A DNA stretch of 64,000 bases, from the NCBI GenBank assembly GCA_003151275.1, contig PLXC01000119.1:1-64000 (forward strand), written 5' to 3'. A program made the position numbers and the translations under genes. This DNA is from Candidatus Melainabacteria bacterium. Its GTDB lineage: Bacteria > Cyanobacteriota > Vampirovibrionia > Obscuribacterales > Obscuribacteraceae. Of this stretch, positions 52,531 through 62,379 are shown piece by piece. How positions within the stretch are numbered: position 1 is the first letter of the stretch; each line of letters opens with the position of its first letter. A model generated the notes under the pieces. That model had not been told where the DNA came from, made no database searches, and saw only the letters and a list, made by a program, of their open reading frames with translations.

Positions 52531-55500
52531 TTATAACGCTCCTGCAGCTTGTTCATCAGATCGCACATGACTGTTGTCTTCTTGCCTTAGCTCGACGTTG
52601 TCCTCAGGTAAGAGCGATACACCTTTGCGCGAGGCTTTTTTCTGAACCATCGCATAAACGAGTGGTAGTACGAGAAGGACAGCATTGGTTGAAACAAGAA
52701 GTCCGCCGATAACCGCTCTGCCTAGAGGCGCAGTTCTGTCACCACCTTCGCCCATGCCTAATGCCATAGGCATCATGCCGGCGATCATGGCAATGCTTGT
52801 CATTAATACAGGACGCAGTCGCGCCGCTGCGCCGGTGATTGCTGCTGATTTGGCAGACATGCCTAGCGCACGCTTCTCCTCGGCAAAGACTATTACGAGG
52901 ATGCTGTTAGCCACGCCGACTCCCGTAGCCATGATGGCGCCCATGAACGATTGAACATTGAGAGTTGTGTTCGTTACGAACAAGGCGAGCAGCGCTCCGA
53001 ACAATATAGCTGGAACAACCGAAACAATGATGAATGCAAGCGATACGGACTGGAAGAAGGAAACAAGAAGTAAGAAAATAGCTAGAATTGCAAACAAGAT
53101 TCCCAGACTGAGGGAAAAGAATGTTTGGTTCATTGTTGGTACTTGCCCTCGGATACTTACTTTGACTCCTTTAGGAGGTTTTCCGAGTCGATCCAATGCC
53201 TGTTGCACCGCTACGGCGGCGCCGCCTAAATCGTCGTTGGCCAGATTGGCAGAAATTGAGATGTTGCGTCGCATGTTGTAATGATCGAACTCACCAGGTG
53301 TGGTGCCAAATTCTAGCTTGGATACGTCGCGAAGAAAAGGACCGGCATAAGATCCTGTTTTTATAGGAATTGCTCCTACCGCTTGTAGAGTATCAAGGTC
53401 TCCTTGAGGAACTTGAACTTGCACCTGATAAGACAATCCGCTTTTGGCATCACGCCAGTACATTGGCGTGACGAATCGGCTTGAATAAGTCGAAGAAACC
53501 AAAGCGTTTCCGATGTCTCTGACGCTAACGCCTAGCTGCCCAGCTCTGACTCGGTCGACTTTTACGTTAACGGTAGGATACTTCAATGGTTGAATGATAC
53601 CAACATCACGCAATACGGAAACCTTCTTTAGTTCGTCTAAAACTTTCTGCGAGAAATTCGTAATCTTTGCGTAATCGGGTCCGTCAACATCCACGCGGAT
53701 TGGGGTGGCGGCGCCAAAGTTCATCACTTTGTTGACGATGTCTCCGGCTTCAAAAGTAAACCGACAGTCAGGATATTTTTCGGAAAATAGCTTGCGTAGC
53801 CGCTCTTCTAGAGGCTTAATTTGTACTTTAGCTTCGTCTATAAAGGAAACGAGCATAACTGCTTCTTGGGGACCGCTCGTCCACATGTAAGCATTACTTA
53901 TGGCATAACTCGGTGGTTGCGAGCCCACATAGCTAATCGAAACTTCGACGTTATTTTCGCCGACATCGTCTGCGATTGTTTTCAGGACCGCTTTGGTAAT
54001 ATCTTCCGTTTTTTCAAAACGTGTGCCAACAGGAGCTTTGAGTCTAAGTTGAAAGCCCTTGGGGTTCCCGGCCGGAAAAATTTCTCGACCCAAAGTCGGA
54101 TAGATCAAAATTGAACTAAGACAGGCTAATACAAAAACTATCAAGACTAGAGGGCGAATGCCGAATAGGCGAATCAGGATTCGTTGGTAGCGGTCGCGCA
54201 CGCGATCCATAAAATCGAACTTCCGTTTTGCATGATGCACGTGACCGATGCGGTCAGCATATTCGAATTGATCCTCGTCCTCGACTGCATGACTTTTAAG
54301 CAGCCATCCGCTCATGATTGGAACGAACGTGCCAGACAGAATATATGAGGCGAACATGGCTAATCCGACCGCCAGGCTCAGCGGTACGAATAATGATTTC
54401 GTTGGACCGACCATGAAAAATGAGGGAGTGAATACTGAGACGACAGAGAGCATGGCCAACAGTCGAGGCACCACTACTTCAAGTGAGGCATCATAGATTC
54501 CCGGAAGAAGCGGCCGCCCGCGACCCAGGTGACTGTGAATGTTTTCAATCGTTACCGTGGCTTCGTCAACCAGAATGCCTACCGCCAATGACAAACCGCT
54601 CAGTGTCATCAGGTTAATAGTTTGTCCGGTGAGCCAAAGTCCCACCACTGCGGCCAATAATGCAAATGGAATGTTCAGCACCACAATCAGAGAGCTTCTC
54701 ACGTCCCGCAAAAAGAGGAGAACGACCCCGCCTGTCAAAAGAGCCCCTACCCCGCCTTCTATCAACAGTCCCAATAGCGCCTCGGTGACGTAGACTGACT
54801 GATCGAATTCGAAGGCAACTTTGATATCGTCAGGCAGCAGACTTTGCATGTAGGGAACGTTTTTTTTCACTCCGTCGACGACCGAGAGTGTCGAGGCGCT
54901 CGCTTGTTTAGAAATGGCCATGTATACAGTGCGGCGACCATTGACCAGAGCGTAGCCCGTCAAAATGTCGGTCGTATCCTGGATTGTGGCGATATCCCTA
55001 ATAAAAACATTTTCTGTGCCTGTTTTGTTTTGCAGCGGAATGTTGCCAAGATTTTGTATGTCCTTTACGACGGAATCAATAGACGTTATTCTCTGAATAT
55101 CGCCGGTTCTAACTATGCCCGACGGCATGATCACGTTGCCGTCGTTCAATGCCTTCACGACGTCATCGATGCTTAGATGGTATTCGGAGAGCCTCTTTGT
55201 GTCGACTGTGACGACTATTGAACGTTGATTGCCGCCAAAGGGAGGCGGGGTTGAGACGCCAGGTGTGGTCGAAACAACCGGACGAATGCGGGCGTAAACC
55301 AAATCTTGGATTTCCCCAAGATTTCTAGTTGGGCTTGAGAAGACAAGGTAGCCTACTGGCACGCTGCCCACGTCATATCTTAAGATGAACGGCGTCACCG
55401 TACCTGGTGGCATGTAAGCCCGGGATCGCTCCACTTGCGCCACCACCTGTGCCATCGCGTCGGCCATGTCAGAGCCTGGTTGAAAATAGACATCCATTAC

Positions 55501-55767
55501 GGCAGCGCTTTGAATGGAGCGCGAGGATACGTGATCTACTCCGCTGATGTAGAAAAAGTGTTGCTCATAGAAAGTGACAAGATAGCCTTCCATTTGAGAA
55601 GGATCCATGCCGCCGTAAGGCTGGATTACGGTTACACGAGGCAAATCGATGGTGGGAAAAATATCCACCTTCATTCGCGTCATCGCCAATATAGCGAAGA
55701 GCACCGTCGCCGCTACCGCTACCATCATCGTGATAGGGCGCCCCATCGCTAGTCGAATCAGCCACAT
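52531..55767 (-). CDS. RND-family efflux pump inner-membrane transporter
   Basis: 1078 residues from ATG 55767 (MWLIRLAMGRPITMM), with AGGG 8 nt upstream; longer frames overlap the TolC-like gene. Twelve membrane segments in two halves with large periplasmic loops, as in AcrB/HAE-1 proteins. In the fourth membrane segment the proton-relay pair is DE (GILVDEATVTIENI) instead of DD, as occurs in several RND subgroups. It starts 1 bp after the outer membrane factor gene. The exported substrate is unknown. Confidence 0.94.
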   Translation of the reverse strand: MWLIRLAMGRPITMMVAVAATVLFAILAMTRMKVDIFPTIDLPRVTVIQPYGGMDPSQMEGYLVTFYEQHFFYISGVDHVSSRSIQSAAVMDVYFQPGSDMADAMAQVVAQVERSRAYMPPGTVTPFILRYDVGSVPVGYLVFSSPTRNLGEIQDLVYARIRPVVSTTPGVSTPPPFGGNQRSIVVTVDTKRLSEYHLSIDDVVKALNDGNVIMPSGIVRTGDIQRITSIDSVVKDIQNLGNIPLQNKTGTENVFIRDIATIQDTTDILTGYALVNGRRTVYMAISKQASASTLSVVDGVKKNVPYMQSLLPDDIKVAFEFDQSVYVTEALLGLLIEGGVGALLTGGVVLLFLRDVRSSLIVVLNIPFALLAAVVGLWLTGQTINLMTLSGLSLAVGILVDEATVTIENIHSHLGRGRPLLPGIYDASLEVVVPRLLAMLSVVSVFTPSFFMVGPTKSLFVPLSLAVGLAMFASYILSGTFVPIMSGWLLKSHAVEDEDQFEYADRIGHVHHAKRKFDFMDRVRDRYQRILIRLFGIRPLVLIVFVLACLSSILIYPTLGREIFPAGNPKGFQLRLKAPVGTRFEKTEDITKAVLKTIADDVGENNVEVSISYVGSQPPSYAISNAYMWTSGPQEAVMLVSFIDEAKVQIKPLEERLRKLFSEKYPDCRFTFEAGDIVNKVMNFGAATPIRVDVDGPDYAKITNFSQKVLDELKKVSVLRDVGIIQPLKYPTVNVKVDRVRAGQLGVSVRDIGNALVSSTYSSRFVTPMYWRDAKSGLSYQVQVQVPQGDLDTLQAVGAIPIKTGSYAGPFLRDVSKLEFGTTPGEFDHYNMRRNISISANLANDDLGGAAVAVQQALDRLGKPPKGVKVSIRGQVPTMNQTFFSLSLGILFAILAIFLLLVSFFQSVSLAFIIVSVVPAILFGALLALFVTNTTLNVQSFMGAIMATGVGVANSILVIVFAEEKRALGMSAKSAAITGAAARLRPVLMTSIAMIAGMMPMALGMGEGGDRTAPLGRAVIGGLLVSTNAVLLVLPLVYAMVQKKASRKGVSLLPEDNVELRQEDNSHVRSDEQAAGAL

Positions 55768-55768
55768 A

Positions 55769-57424
55769 CTAAAGACCCTTTTGAATGCGATCGGATTCGG
55801 ACAATAGCGGATGAAGATCACCGTGTGTTGAAGCAACGGATAGTAATGCTCGCCACACTCCCACTTTCGCTATTGCTTCCTGGACCCTCGATTGGGCCAG
55901 AACTTCATTTGCTTGCGCCACTTGGGCCACCGAACCCAGCCCCGTCTTGTACCTGGCTTCTGCTTGATGCGTGGCGATCACCGACGCCTGCACTTGTATC
56001 GGCATGTTCTCAGCCAGGGCAAGTGCCGCTTTGACACGCGTTCGTGCTTGAACATCCTGAGTGCGAAGATTTTGCATGACCAGATTGGATTCTTGTTGCT
56101 GTTGGTAAATTCGCTCCTGCTGCACTCGTTTCTCTTGATGTAATCTAAAAACGTCTAAAAAATTCCAATTGACAATTATCGCCAACTGATAGTTCGGAAT
56201 CACGGGCAGAACACCCGCTACATTCGTATCTTGTCTTCGACCCGGAATAGTGGGACTCAAGCCGGAGCTACGCAAATTAAACCCGCTCAGCATGTGGATA
56301 ACTGGATAGTACTCTTTATCCAGGACCTTTTTTTGTGCCATCGCGGATAGTACTACTGAGTTGGCCGCTTTAAAAATCGGTACTTCCTCGAAAACAGGAG
56401 TTGCCTTTTGGATTTGAGCAGTTTCCTTTTTTTCTGCGATGCCGTTCGCGTCGATATCGACCATCCTGCCGCCGAGACCCATGGCGTTCGCCAGGTTTGC
56501 GAATGCCAGGTCTCTAGACATTTCGGCTCTGATCAAATCGTTCCGCGCATTAGCCAATTGTGCCAGGGCCAGCGATTCATCAGCTCCAGGCTTCAATGAT
56601 GCTCTGACCTGAGCCTTTACGATTTTGCTAAACTGGTCGAAAGAAATGACATTCTTTTCGGCGGCTTTGACTTGCTCCACCGAGATGACGCTGTCTAAAA
56701 ATGCGTTCGCTGCTGTCAGACCGACGTCTAGCTCAGTGGCAGAGTAATTCGATTTTGTTTGTGCTGCTAGTTTTTTTGCCAGTTGTATTCTTGCTTTGTG
56801 CAATCCAAAATCTAGTGGTGCCCAATCGAGACTGACACCACCAGCACTGAAAAAATAAGAAGACAGGCTGGAAGTGCCCACAGCTGGTCCGGATATTGCA
56901 GGGAAAACAGGACTGCCAAAAAACACTTGCGAAAGCTTATTGTGACTGGCAAAAATTTCTTGATACTGAAGTAATGAATCAGGCATGTACTCGGTGATTT
57001 TTTGAACCGTCACATTCCTATCTGCGGCTCGCATTTGCGATTGACCCTTGAGGATGTTCGGATAGTTCTGCTGTGCGTACTCAACAGCTCCGCGCAACGT
57101 GAAGGGTTTCGAAATGACTGATTGCTCAATTCTTGGTTTCAAAAAGATGGATGAAGGTTTGTCTTTTGAGAAGTCGACAGGTCCGTTAGATAAAGGTTGC
57201 GACAGATCCTGACTGGATGTTGAATCGTGAGGCATGATTTGCATGGGATGGCTCATACTTCCTGGCGCAGCAGGTTCACCAAGCCCCCTCAATCCGGAAT
57301 CTTCGGCCAAACAGGGCAGCATAAAATTGATCAGGCTGATCGCAAGCAAAAGTTTTGAAGTCCAAGAGAATTCTCTAACCTTCAAAAAGAGGCGGAGCGA
57401 TGTGTTTGTCTTTACTCTGGTCAC
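55769..57424 (-). CDS. TolC-like outer membrane factor
   Basis: 551 residues, GTG start. Signal-like hydrophobic stretch (LLLAISLINFMLPCLA), then a Pro/Ser-rich segment and two OEP repeats with long helical stretches (EYAQQNYPNILKGQSQMRAADRNV, SVEQVKAAEKNVISFDQFSKIV and AQANEVLAQSRVQEAI). It forms the exit duct with the RND pump and adaptor downstream, in the order duct-pump-adaptor. The presence of an OMF indicates a diderm cell. Confidence 0.9.
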   Translation of the reverse strand: MTRVKTNTSLRLFLKVREFSWTSKLLLAISLINFMLPCLAEDSGLRGLGEPAAPGSMSHPMQIMPHDSTSSQDLSQPLSNGPVDFSKDKPSSIFLKPRIEQSVISKPFTLRGAVEYAQQNYPNILKGQSQMRAADRNVTVQKITEYMPDSLLQYQEIFASHNKLSQVFFGSPVFPAISGPAVGTSSLSSYFFSAGGVSLDWAPLDFGLHKARIQLAKKLAAQTKSNYSATELDVGLTAANAFLDSVISVEQVKAAEKNVISFDQFSKIVKAQVRASLKPGADESLALAQLANARNDLIRAEMSRDLAFANLANAMGLGGRMVDIDANGIAEKKETAQIQKATPVFEEVPIFKAANSVVLSAMAQKKVLDKEYYPVIHMLSGFNLRSSGLSPTIPGRRQDTNVAGVLPVIPNYQLAIIVNWNFLDVFRLHQEKRVQQERIYQQQQESNLVMQNLRTQDVQARTRVKAALALAENMPIQVQASVIATHQAEARYKTGLGSVAQVAQANEVLAQSRVQEAIAKVGVWRALLSVASTHGDLHPLLSESDRIQKGL

Positions 57425-57685
57425 TTTATTGCTGGTAAAGGACTGCTGTTTTGATTTTAAGCAGAATATTTGAAGGCCCTTTCAACCAAGTTCTTCGTAA
57501 GTTTTGTTCGCTGAATTGGTAGATTTGTGCGACATACCCGCTTGTATATACCTTGAGCAGCGAGAACTGCTGTACGAGTACTGCTAGTTTAATTTGTCCG
57601 CGATTTCACTGTGTGCAAGTTTTGTGCAGAACTCAAGTAACATTTTTGTTAGTCTCTGGGCTCAAACGCCTCCAGGACCGGCGTT

Positions 57686-58951
57686 CTAGACTTTGTCCGA
57701 CCGTGAAGCCGGTAAGGTGATCGAAAACTTACTGCCTTTTTCTAGTTCACTTTGAATTTCGATCTTGCCATGATGATTGTCAACAATCGCTTTGGCTATG
57801 GCTAAACCCAGACCGACTCCTCCGGATTCGCGTGAGCGCGACGGGTCGACCCGATAAAATCGATCGAATATAAAAGGAAGGCTTTCAGCCGGGATTCCTA
57901 TTCCCGTGTCCGCAATGGACACAGTGACCAGGCGTCCATTTGACACCGCGGTAATGGTGACAGTTCCTCCCGCCGGTGTGTAGCGGCATGCATTTTCAAG
58001 TAGATTACCGAAGACGTGCGACATCGCTTCTGCATTCCCATCAACCCTGAGATCGTCCGCGAGTGAAACGACCATTGTCAGTTCTTTGCGAGAAAATTGC
58101 TCGCGATACTCGTCGGTGATCTCAGTCAGCAGTTTGCTCAGATCAAAGTTGTTGTGGTCGGATTGTTTTAGAGCACCTTCGATTTCAGATAACAACATCA
58201 AATCATTGACAATCAAGCTCATACGCGACACGGCGCTGGTGATCACCGTGCTTTCTTTCTCGTCGATTGACTGTTTTTTTAGCTTACGAGCTAATGACTC
58301 AATTTGCACTTGGATAATGGTCAAAGGCGTATTCAGTTCGTGACCGGCGTCGGCAACGAAATTACGCAAAGTTCGCAGCGTCTCCTGCGTAGGCCTAGCT
58401 ACTTTCCCGGAAACAAAGTAACTAATTAGCACAAGGCTGATCAAAACCACTGGTGCAAAAAGTGCTGTTGTCAAACAGTACTGATAAATAGCGCTATCAC
58501 GACCGTTTGTTGGTAGTTGAATTTGTAAATAGCCGACTAACTTGCCGTCCTTCTTCAAAGGGCCAGTCTTGACTCTCATTATAAAAGCGCCGGATTTCAT
58601 CTCTTTAGACCTAAGGATCAGTTGAGGCATGCCTGGCGGACCGTAGTGATCGATCATGTTTCCTGCGGCATCAAAAATCTGAATCGAGGCGATTGAACGG
58701 GCTGGTTGTGTTTCGACTTTTCTCGCCCAATCCCGAAAGTGTGGTCGGTCATTTTGCAACTCAATCGCATGACCAACTTCGCTAGCAAAAACTGCCAATT
58801 CCTCGTCCAGTGCGGCGGTCAGGCTGGTGCTGAAAAAGATCAATCCCAAAAAAGTTGAAGTTATGTAGACGATCGCTGACAGAGCGACGAAGTAAGTGGC
58901 AATTTGCCAGCGAAGACTGTGGCTCATTTGCCAGCGAAGACTATTGACCAT
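57686..58951 (-). CDS. Sensor histidine kinase
   Basis: 421 residues from ATG 58951, which has GAGG 6 nt upstream and overlaps the response regulator stop. Two membrane segments flank a periplasmic loop of about 120 residues, followed by the dimerisation domain with H-box ADAGHELNTPLT and a HATPase domain (NLLENACRY, DTGIGIP, GGVGLGLAIAK). A 24-bp tandem duplication at 58902-58942 doubles SLRWQ near the N-terminus. With the upstream regulator it forms a two-component system directly before the efflux operon, which it may control. Confidence 0.93.
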   Translation of the reverse strand: MVNSLRWQMSHSLRWQIATYFVALSAIVYITSTFLGLIFFSTSLTAALDEELAVFASEVGHAIELQNDRPHFRDWARKVETQPARSIASIQIFDAAGNMIDHYGPPGMPQLILRSKEMKSGAFIMRVKTGPLKKDGKLVGYLQIQLPTNGRDSAIYQYCLTTALFAPVVLISLVLISYFVSGKVARPTQETLRTLRNFVADAGHELNTPLTIIQVQIESLARKLKKQSIDEKESTVITSAVSRMSLIVNDLMLLSEIEGALKQSDHNNFDLSKLLTEITDEYREQFSRKELTMVVSLADDLRVDGNAEAMSHVFGNLLENACRYTPAGGTVTITAVSNGRLVTVSIADTGIGIPAESLPFIFDRFYRVDPSRSRESGGVGLGLAIAKAIVDNHHGKIEIQSELEKGSKFSITLPASRSDKV

Positions 58952-59624
58952 CATTGTCCTCGAGCTTATAGCCGATACCATGGATGGTGCGGATAAAGGA
59001 TGCTTGTCCCGGTTGATCGATCTTCTGCCTGAGACTGCGCAAGGTCGATCTGACTGTCTCAGGCACTACATTCGTTTCAGATCCCCAAACTCGATCAAGC
59101 AGGTCATCAACGCTTGCCACTTGGTTGGGATGACGCATAAAGTACTCGAGCAGACTAAATTCTTTCGGTAGCAGATGAACCTCAATGCCTGAATTGGTTA
59201 ATCGACATGAATTGCGATCCAAACAAAGTGGTCCCACCTTGAATTGCGTCACAGGTTGAGTTATCGGTCTGCGCAATAACGCTCGCACTCTTGCAGACAG
59301 TTCCCTGAGTTGAAAGGGTTTGGTCATGTAATCGTCAGAGCCAGCGTCCAACCCAGCTTCTTTGGAAACCAGAGATTTCTTCGCTGTTAACATCAATATA
59401 GGTGTACTTCCACCACCGGAGCGAAACTTCGAGCACACTTCCATTCCATTCATTCCTGGCAGCGTCAGATCTAGAATGATTAAGTCATAGTTGTGAGACT
59501 GCATTCTTTCTAAGGCCACGCTTCCCGAGTCAATAATCTCGACGAGATGATAGTCATCAGCAAGCCATTCTTTGATAGCTCCCGAAATATCCTTCTCGTC
59601 TTCCACTAGCAAGATCTTGGCCAT
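58941..59624 (-). CDS. OmpR/PhoB-family response regulator
   Basis: 227 residues. Receiver domain with acidic pocket (VEDE), phosphoacceptor D52 (IILDLTLPG) and the later Lys in TKPF. The DNA-binding winged helix at about 130-222 has LLPKEFSLLEYFM and ETVRSTLRSLRQKI. The order regulator-kinase-pump on one strand suggests control of the efflux genes; this is inferred from position. Confidence 0.95.
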   Translation of the reverse strand: MAKILLVEDEKDISGAIKEWLADDYHLVEIIDSGSVALERMQSHNYDLIILDLTLPGMNGMEVCSKFRSGGGSTPILMLTAKKSLVSKEAGLDAGSDDYMTKPFQLRELSARVRALLRRPITQPVTQFKVGPLCLDRNSCRLTNSGIEVHLLPKEFSLLEYFMRHPNQVASVDDLLDRVWGSETNVVPETVRSTLRSLRQKIDQPGQASFIRTIHGIGYKLEDNDGQ

Positions 59625-59757
59625 GCAAGTATTTTAACCGTTCGAAAATGCAAACATTTGCGAAATTGGTTGACCGTTCCACACTTCATTAGTAATTATT
59701 TGTCGCAACCTGTGCAATTAGCTTTACCAGCAAGCCGATTGGCGCGATGATTAGGGC

Positions 59758-60828
59758 ATGAGTGAATTAAAGTCTAGCGAAACCCCGTGGCAGCCGCTAT
59801 ACACAATCGAGCGCAGTGGCATAACCGAAGTGCAGGTCTTTGGCATGATTTCAATTGTCGAGGGGACGGCGAGCGGCCAACCTCGGGACTTGCTAAGTTA
59901 TGGGGATGTCAACTACATGCTGTGGAGCCGTTCGCTCCTCAAACCATGGCAACTCTTGAGTCACTTTGAAGAAGTTGTGGATGGTTATCCCCAACTGAAT
60001 GAGTCGCATTTGACTTTGATGATGTCATCACACAGCGCCGAGGCTGCTCATCTCAAATTGCTCAAAGAAATTATGGAAGTTGGCGATCTGTCTGACAGCT
60101 TGCTTCGCTGCCCAGCCACATATCCTCTGGCCAACGAAATGAGGATAAAACTTAAGTCGGAAGGGCAACCGCCGCGCTCGCTTTATCATAATTGTAGTGG
60201 CAAGCATTTTGGTTACCTATTAGCTTTAAAAGCCGCTGGCCAGGAATTGGAAAGTTACGCCAATGCCGATGGCGAGCACTTCGAACCACTCAAACAATTG
60301 CTCTCAGATTTAACGCACCGACCAATTCAGGATTTCAACTTTGTCACCACAGATGGTTGCCAGTTGCCAAACTATGGATTAACTTCCAGAGAGATGGCGA
60401 AAGCTTACCTCAACCTCGCTTGCGGCTGTTCTTCAAGTAACAAGCGTTTGTCTCAGTTGACTGAACTGGGCGAATTGATGCGTGCTCACCCCCTAGTGAT
60501 CGGTGGCGTGGAACGATTTGACTCTCGCTTGATGTTAGGTCTTTTCGCCAATGTCGATGAAGTGCCGCTGGTGGCAAAGGAAGGCGCAGACGGCTTGCTC
60601 GGCATTGGCATTGCACCCAACAAAAGATTTCAACACGGTCTTGGCATATTGGTGAAGCTCTCATCGGGCAACGATACGCGCCACATGGAAACGTTGGTGC
60701 GTGAAATTTTTAAACAATTGGGATTGCTCAAACACAAACGGGATAAAGCGGTTGTTGGTCCACCCGTGCGGAAAGATCACATAAAGTCGAATTTCTATTT
60801 CAATGTTTCATTGTCATCGGCGGTCTAG
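59758..60828 (+). CDS. Type II-like L-asparaginase (PF06089 family)
   Basis: 356 residues. The family marks are SRSLLKPWQ (S57, K62), HNCSGKH in the middle and the final region NFYFNVSL. This family (Rhizobium etli AnsA-II/ReAV type) is unrelated to the E. coli enzyme and hydrolyses asparagine to aspartate and ammonia, with Ser-Lys residues in catalysis. No signal peptide, so cytosolic. First gene of a three-gene plus-strand operon; KynB-like starts 3 bp downstream. Confidence 0.85.
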   Translation: MSELKSSETPWQPLYTIERSGITEVQVFGMISIVEGTASGQPRDLLSYGDVNYMLWSRSLLKPWQLLSHFEEVVDGYPQLNESHLTLMMSSHSAEAAHLKLLKEIMEVGDLSDSLLRCPATYPLANEMRIKLKSEGQPPRSLYHNCSGKHFGYLLALKAAGQELESYANADGEHFEPLKQLLSDLTHRPIQDFNFVTTDGCQLPNYGLTSREMAKAYLNLACGCSSSNKRLSQLTELGELMRAHPLVIGGVERFDSRLMLGLFANVDEVPLVAKEGADGLLGIGIAPNKRFQHGLGILVKLSSGNDTRHMETLVREIFKQLGLLKHKRDKAVVGPPVRKDHIKSNFYFNVSLSSAV

Positions 60829-60831
60829 ATA

Positions 60832-61509
60832 ATGAATGTTACGCATGAAGTCTTGTCGAAACCGTTTCGGATCATAGACATCTCTCAGCCGATTAAGAGT
60901 GACAGCGCCTGCTTTCCTGGAGACACGCCCTTCAGCCGCGCGGTCACTGTGTCTCACCAAGAAAGCAATGTCATTAACTTAACTGCTTTGACCATGAGTC
61001 CACACGTTGGCACTCATGTTGATGCACCGGTTCATGTGCGTGGTTCCCTGGATTCAGGTGACGAAACGGTAGGTTCGATGTCTCTGGATGCCTTTGTCGG
61101 TCTAGCGGAAGTGATTGATATTGCCCCATTCACAGGAGCGATAAAGCCTGAACACGTAGCTGATTTGATCAAGACAAAAGCGACGCGCCTGTTAATTCGC
61201 ACCAGCCATCAAATACGGTATCACGTGTTTGAAGAGGTTTACGCCTTCTTGTCCATCGAGCTTGTTGATTGGCTTTGCGAGAGAGGCGTGCGTCTGGTTG
61301 GGTTGGACACTCCGTCTGTGGATGATTCTAAGTCCAAGACCTTGTGCGCCCATCATGGTCTGCTCGCCAAAGATATCTTTTGGCTCGAGAACTTAGACCT
61401 GACCGCAGTTGCTTCCGGAGAATATTTTCTAGTGGCTGCCCCTCTAAAATTCATGGAGCTTGAGGCTTCACCCGTACGCGCGTTACTGATAGATTGGTCC
61501 AAACAATAA
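60832..61509 (+). CDS. Cyclase-family hydrolase, KynB-like
   Basis: 225 residues. The metal-binding signature HVGTHVDAPVH (H58, H62, D64, H68) defines the cyclase/KynB family, and CFPGDTPFSR near the N-terminus fits kynurenine formamidase (KynB), which hydrolyses N-formylkynurenine. The rest matches in size. No tryptophan dioxygenase or kynureninase is in the window, so another amide or lactone substrate remains possible. It starts 3 bp after the asparaginase stop. Confidence 0.85.
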   Translation: MNVTHEVLSKPFRIIDISQPIKSDSACFPGDTPFSRAVTVSHQESNVINLTALTMSPHVGTHVDAPVHVRGSLDSGDETVGSMSLDAFVGLAEVIDIAPFTGAIKPEHVADLIKTKATRLLIRTSHQIRYHVFEEVYAFLSIELVDWLCERGVRLVGLDTPSVDDSKSKTLCAHHGLLAKDIFWLENLDLTAVASGEYFLVAAPLKFMELEASPVRALLIDWSKQ

Positions 61510-61527
61510 TCGACAAGAGGTTTAAAA

Positions 61528-62316
61528 ATGTTCGGAAGAAAGTGCTCAGTTATCGGCGTCGTTCACCTGCCACCATTGCCTGGGTCTGCTTCATATGGTG
61601 GCAGTATGGAGGCGGTTCTCGGCACTGCATTGTCCGATGCGATGACTTATAAGGATGGCGGTGTCGATGCGCTGATCATCGAAAATATGCATGACGTGCC
61701 ATATCTTAGGGGGCGAGTTGAACCTGAGACAACCGCAGCCATGGCTGTTATCGCTCATGCGATCAAGTATGAAACGGTTTTGCCGATTGGTATTCAGATT
61801 TTAGCGGGCGCAAACTTGGAAGCGCTTGGAGTAGCGGTGGCGGCTGGACTGGATTTTTTAAGAGTGGAAGGATTTGTTTTCGCTCACATTGGTGATGAGG
61901 GATTTCACCAGTCATGCGCCGCTGAGCTCATCCGCAGGCGAGCGATTTTGAAAGCAGAACATATAAAGATATTTGCGGACATAAAAAAGAAGCATGCCGC
62001 TCATGCCATCACATGTGATGTCAGCTTAGTTGAGACTGCGCGCAACGCTGAATTCTTTAAAGCTGATGGAGTCGTCGTCACGGGACCAGCGACTGGCTAT
62101 GCCCCCGATGAGCAGGAGGTGCGTGGTGTTAGAGCTTCCGTCGCTGCCCACGTCTTGGTCGGGTCAGGCGTAACTCCAGGGAATATTCATCAATTGGCTC
62201 AACACGCAGATGCTTTGATCGTCGGCAGCTCGGCAAAGTATGACGGCTTGTGGTCCAACGATGTCGATCCAGAGCGAGTAGAGCGCTTGATCGCTGGTCT
62301 GGCAGCTGCCGTCTAG
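61528..62316 (+). CDS. BtpA/SgcQ-family TIM-barrel protein
   Basis: 262 residues. VIGVVHLPPLPGSASYGGS at the start, IENMHDVPY and the final VGSGVTPGNIHQLAQHADALIVGS are BtpA-family features. In Synechocystis BtpA stabilises photosystem I, yet the family is widespread in non-photosynthetic organisms, where SgcQ-like members are linked to nucleoside or sugar metabolism. AGAGG 7 nt upstream of the ATG. Here no photosystem gene is present, so a metabolic role is more likely. Confidence 0.88.
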   Translation: MFGRKCSVIGVVHLPPLPGSASYGGSMEAVLGTALSDAMTYKDGGVDALIIENMHDVPYLRGRVEPETTAAMAVIAHAIKYETVLPIGIQILAGANLEALGVAVAAGLDFLRVEGFVFAHIGDEGFHQSCAAELIRRRAILKAEHIKIFADIKKKHAAHAITCDVSLVETARNAEFFKADGVVVTGPATGYAPDEQEVRGVRASVAAHVLVGSGVTPGNIHQLAQHADALIVGSSAKYDGLWSNDVDPERVERLIAGLAAAV

Positions 62317-62379
62317 GGACTGCTATAACAGCTGCTTCGTGGTGCCGGCAAGGATGCGGGCGCTCCCAGGCGTCTAGAC

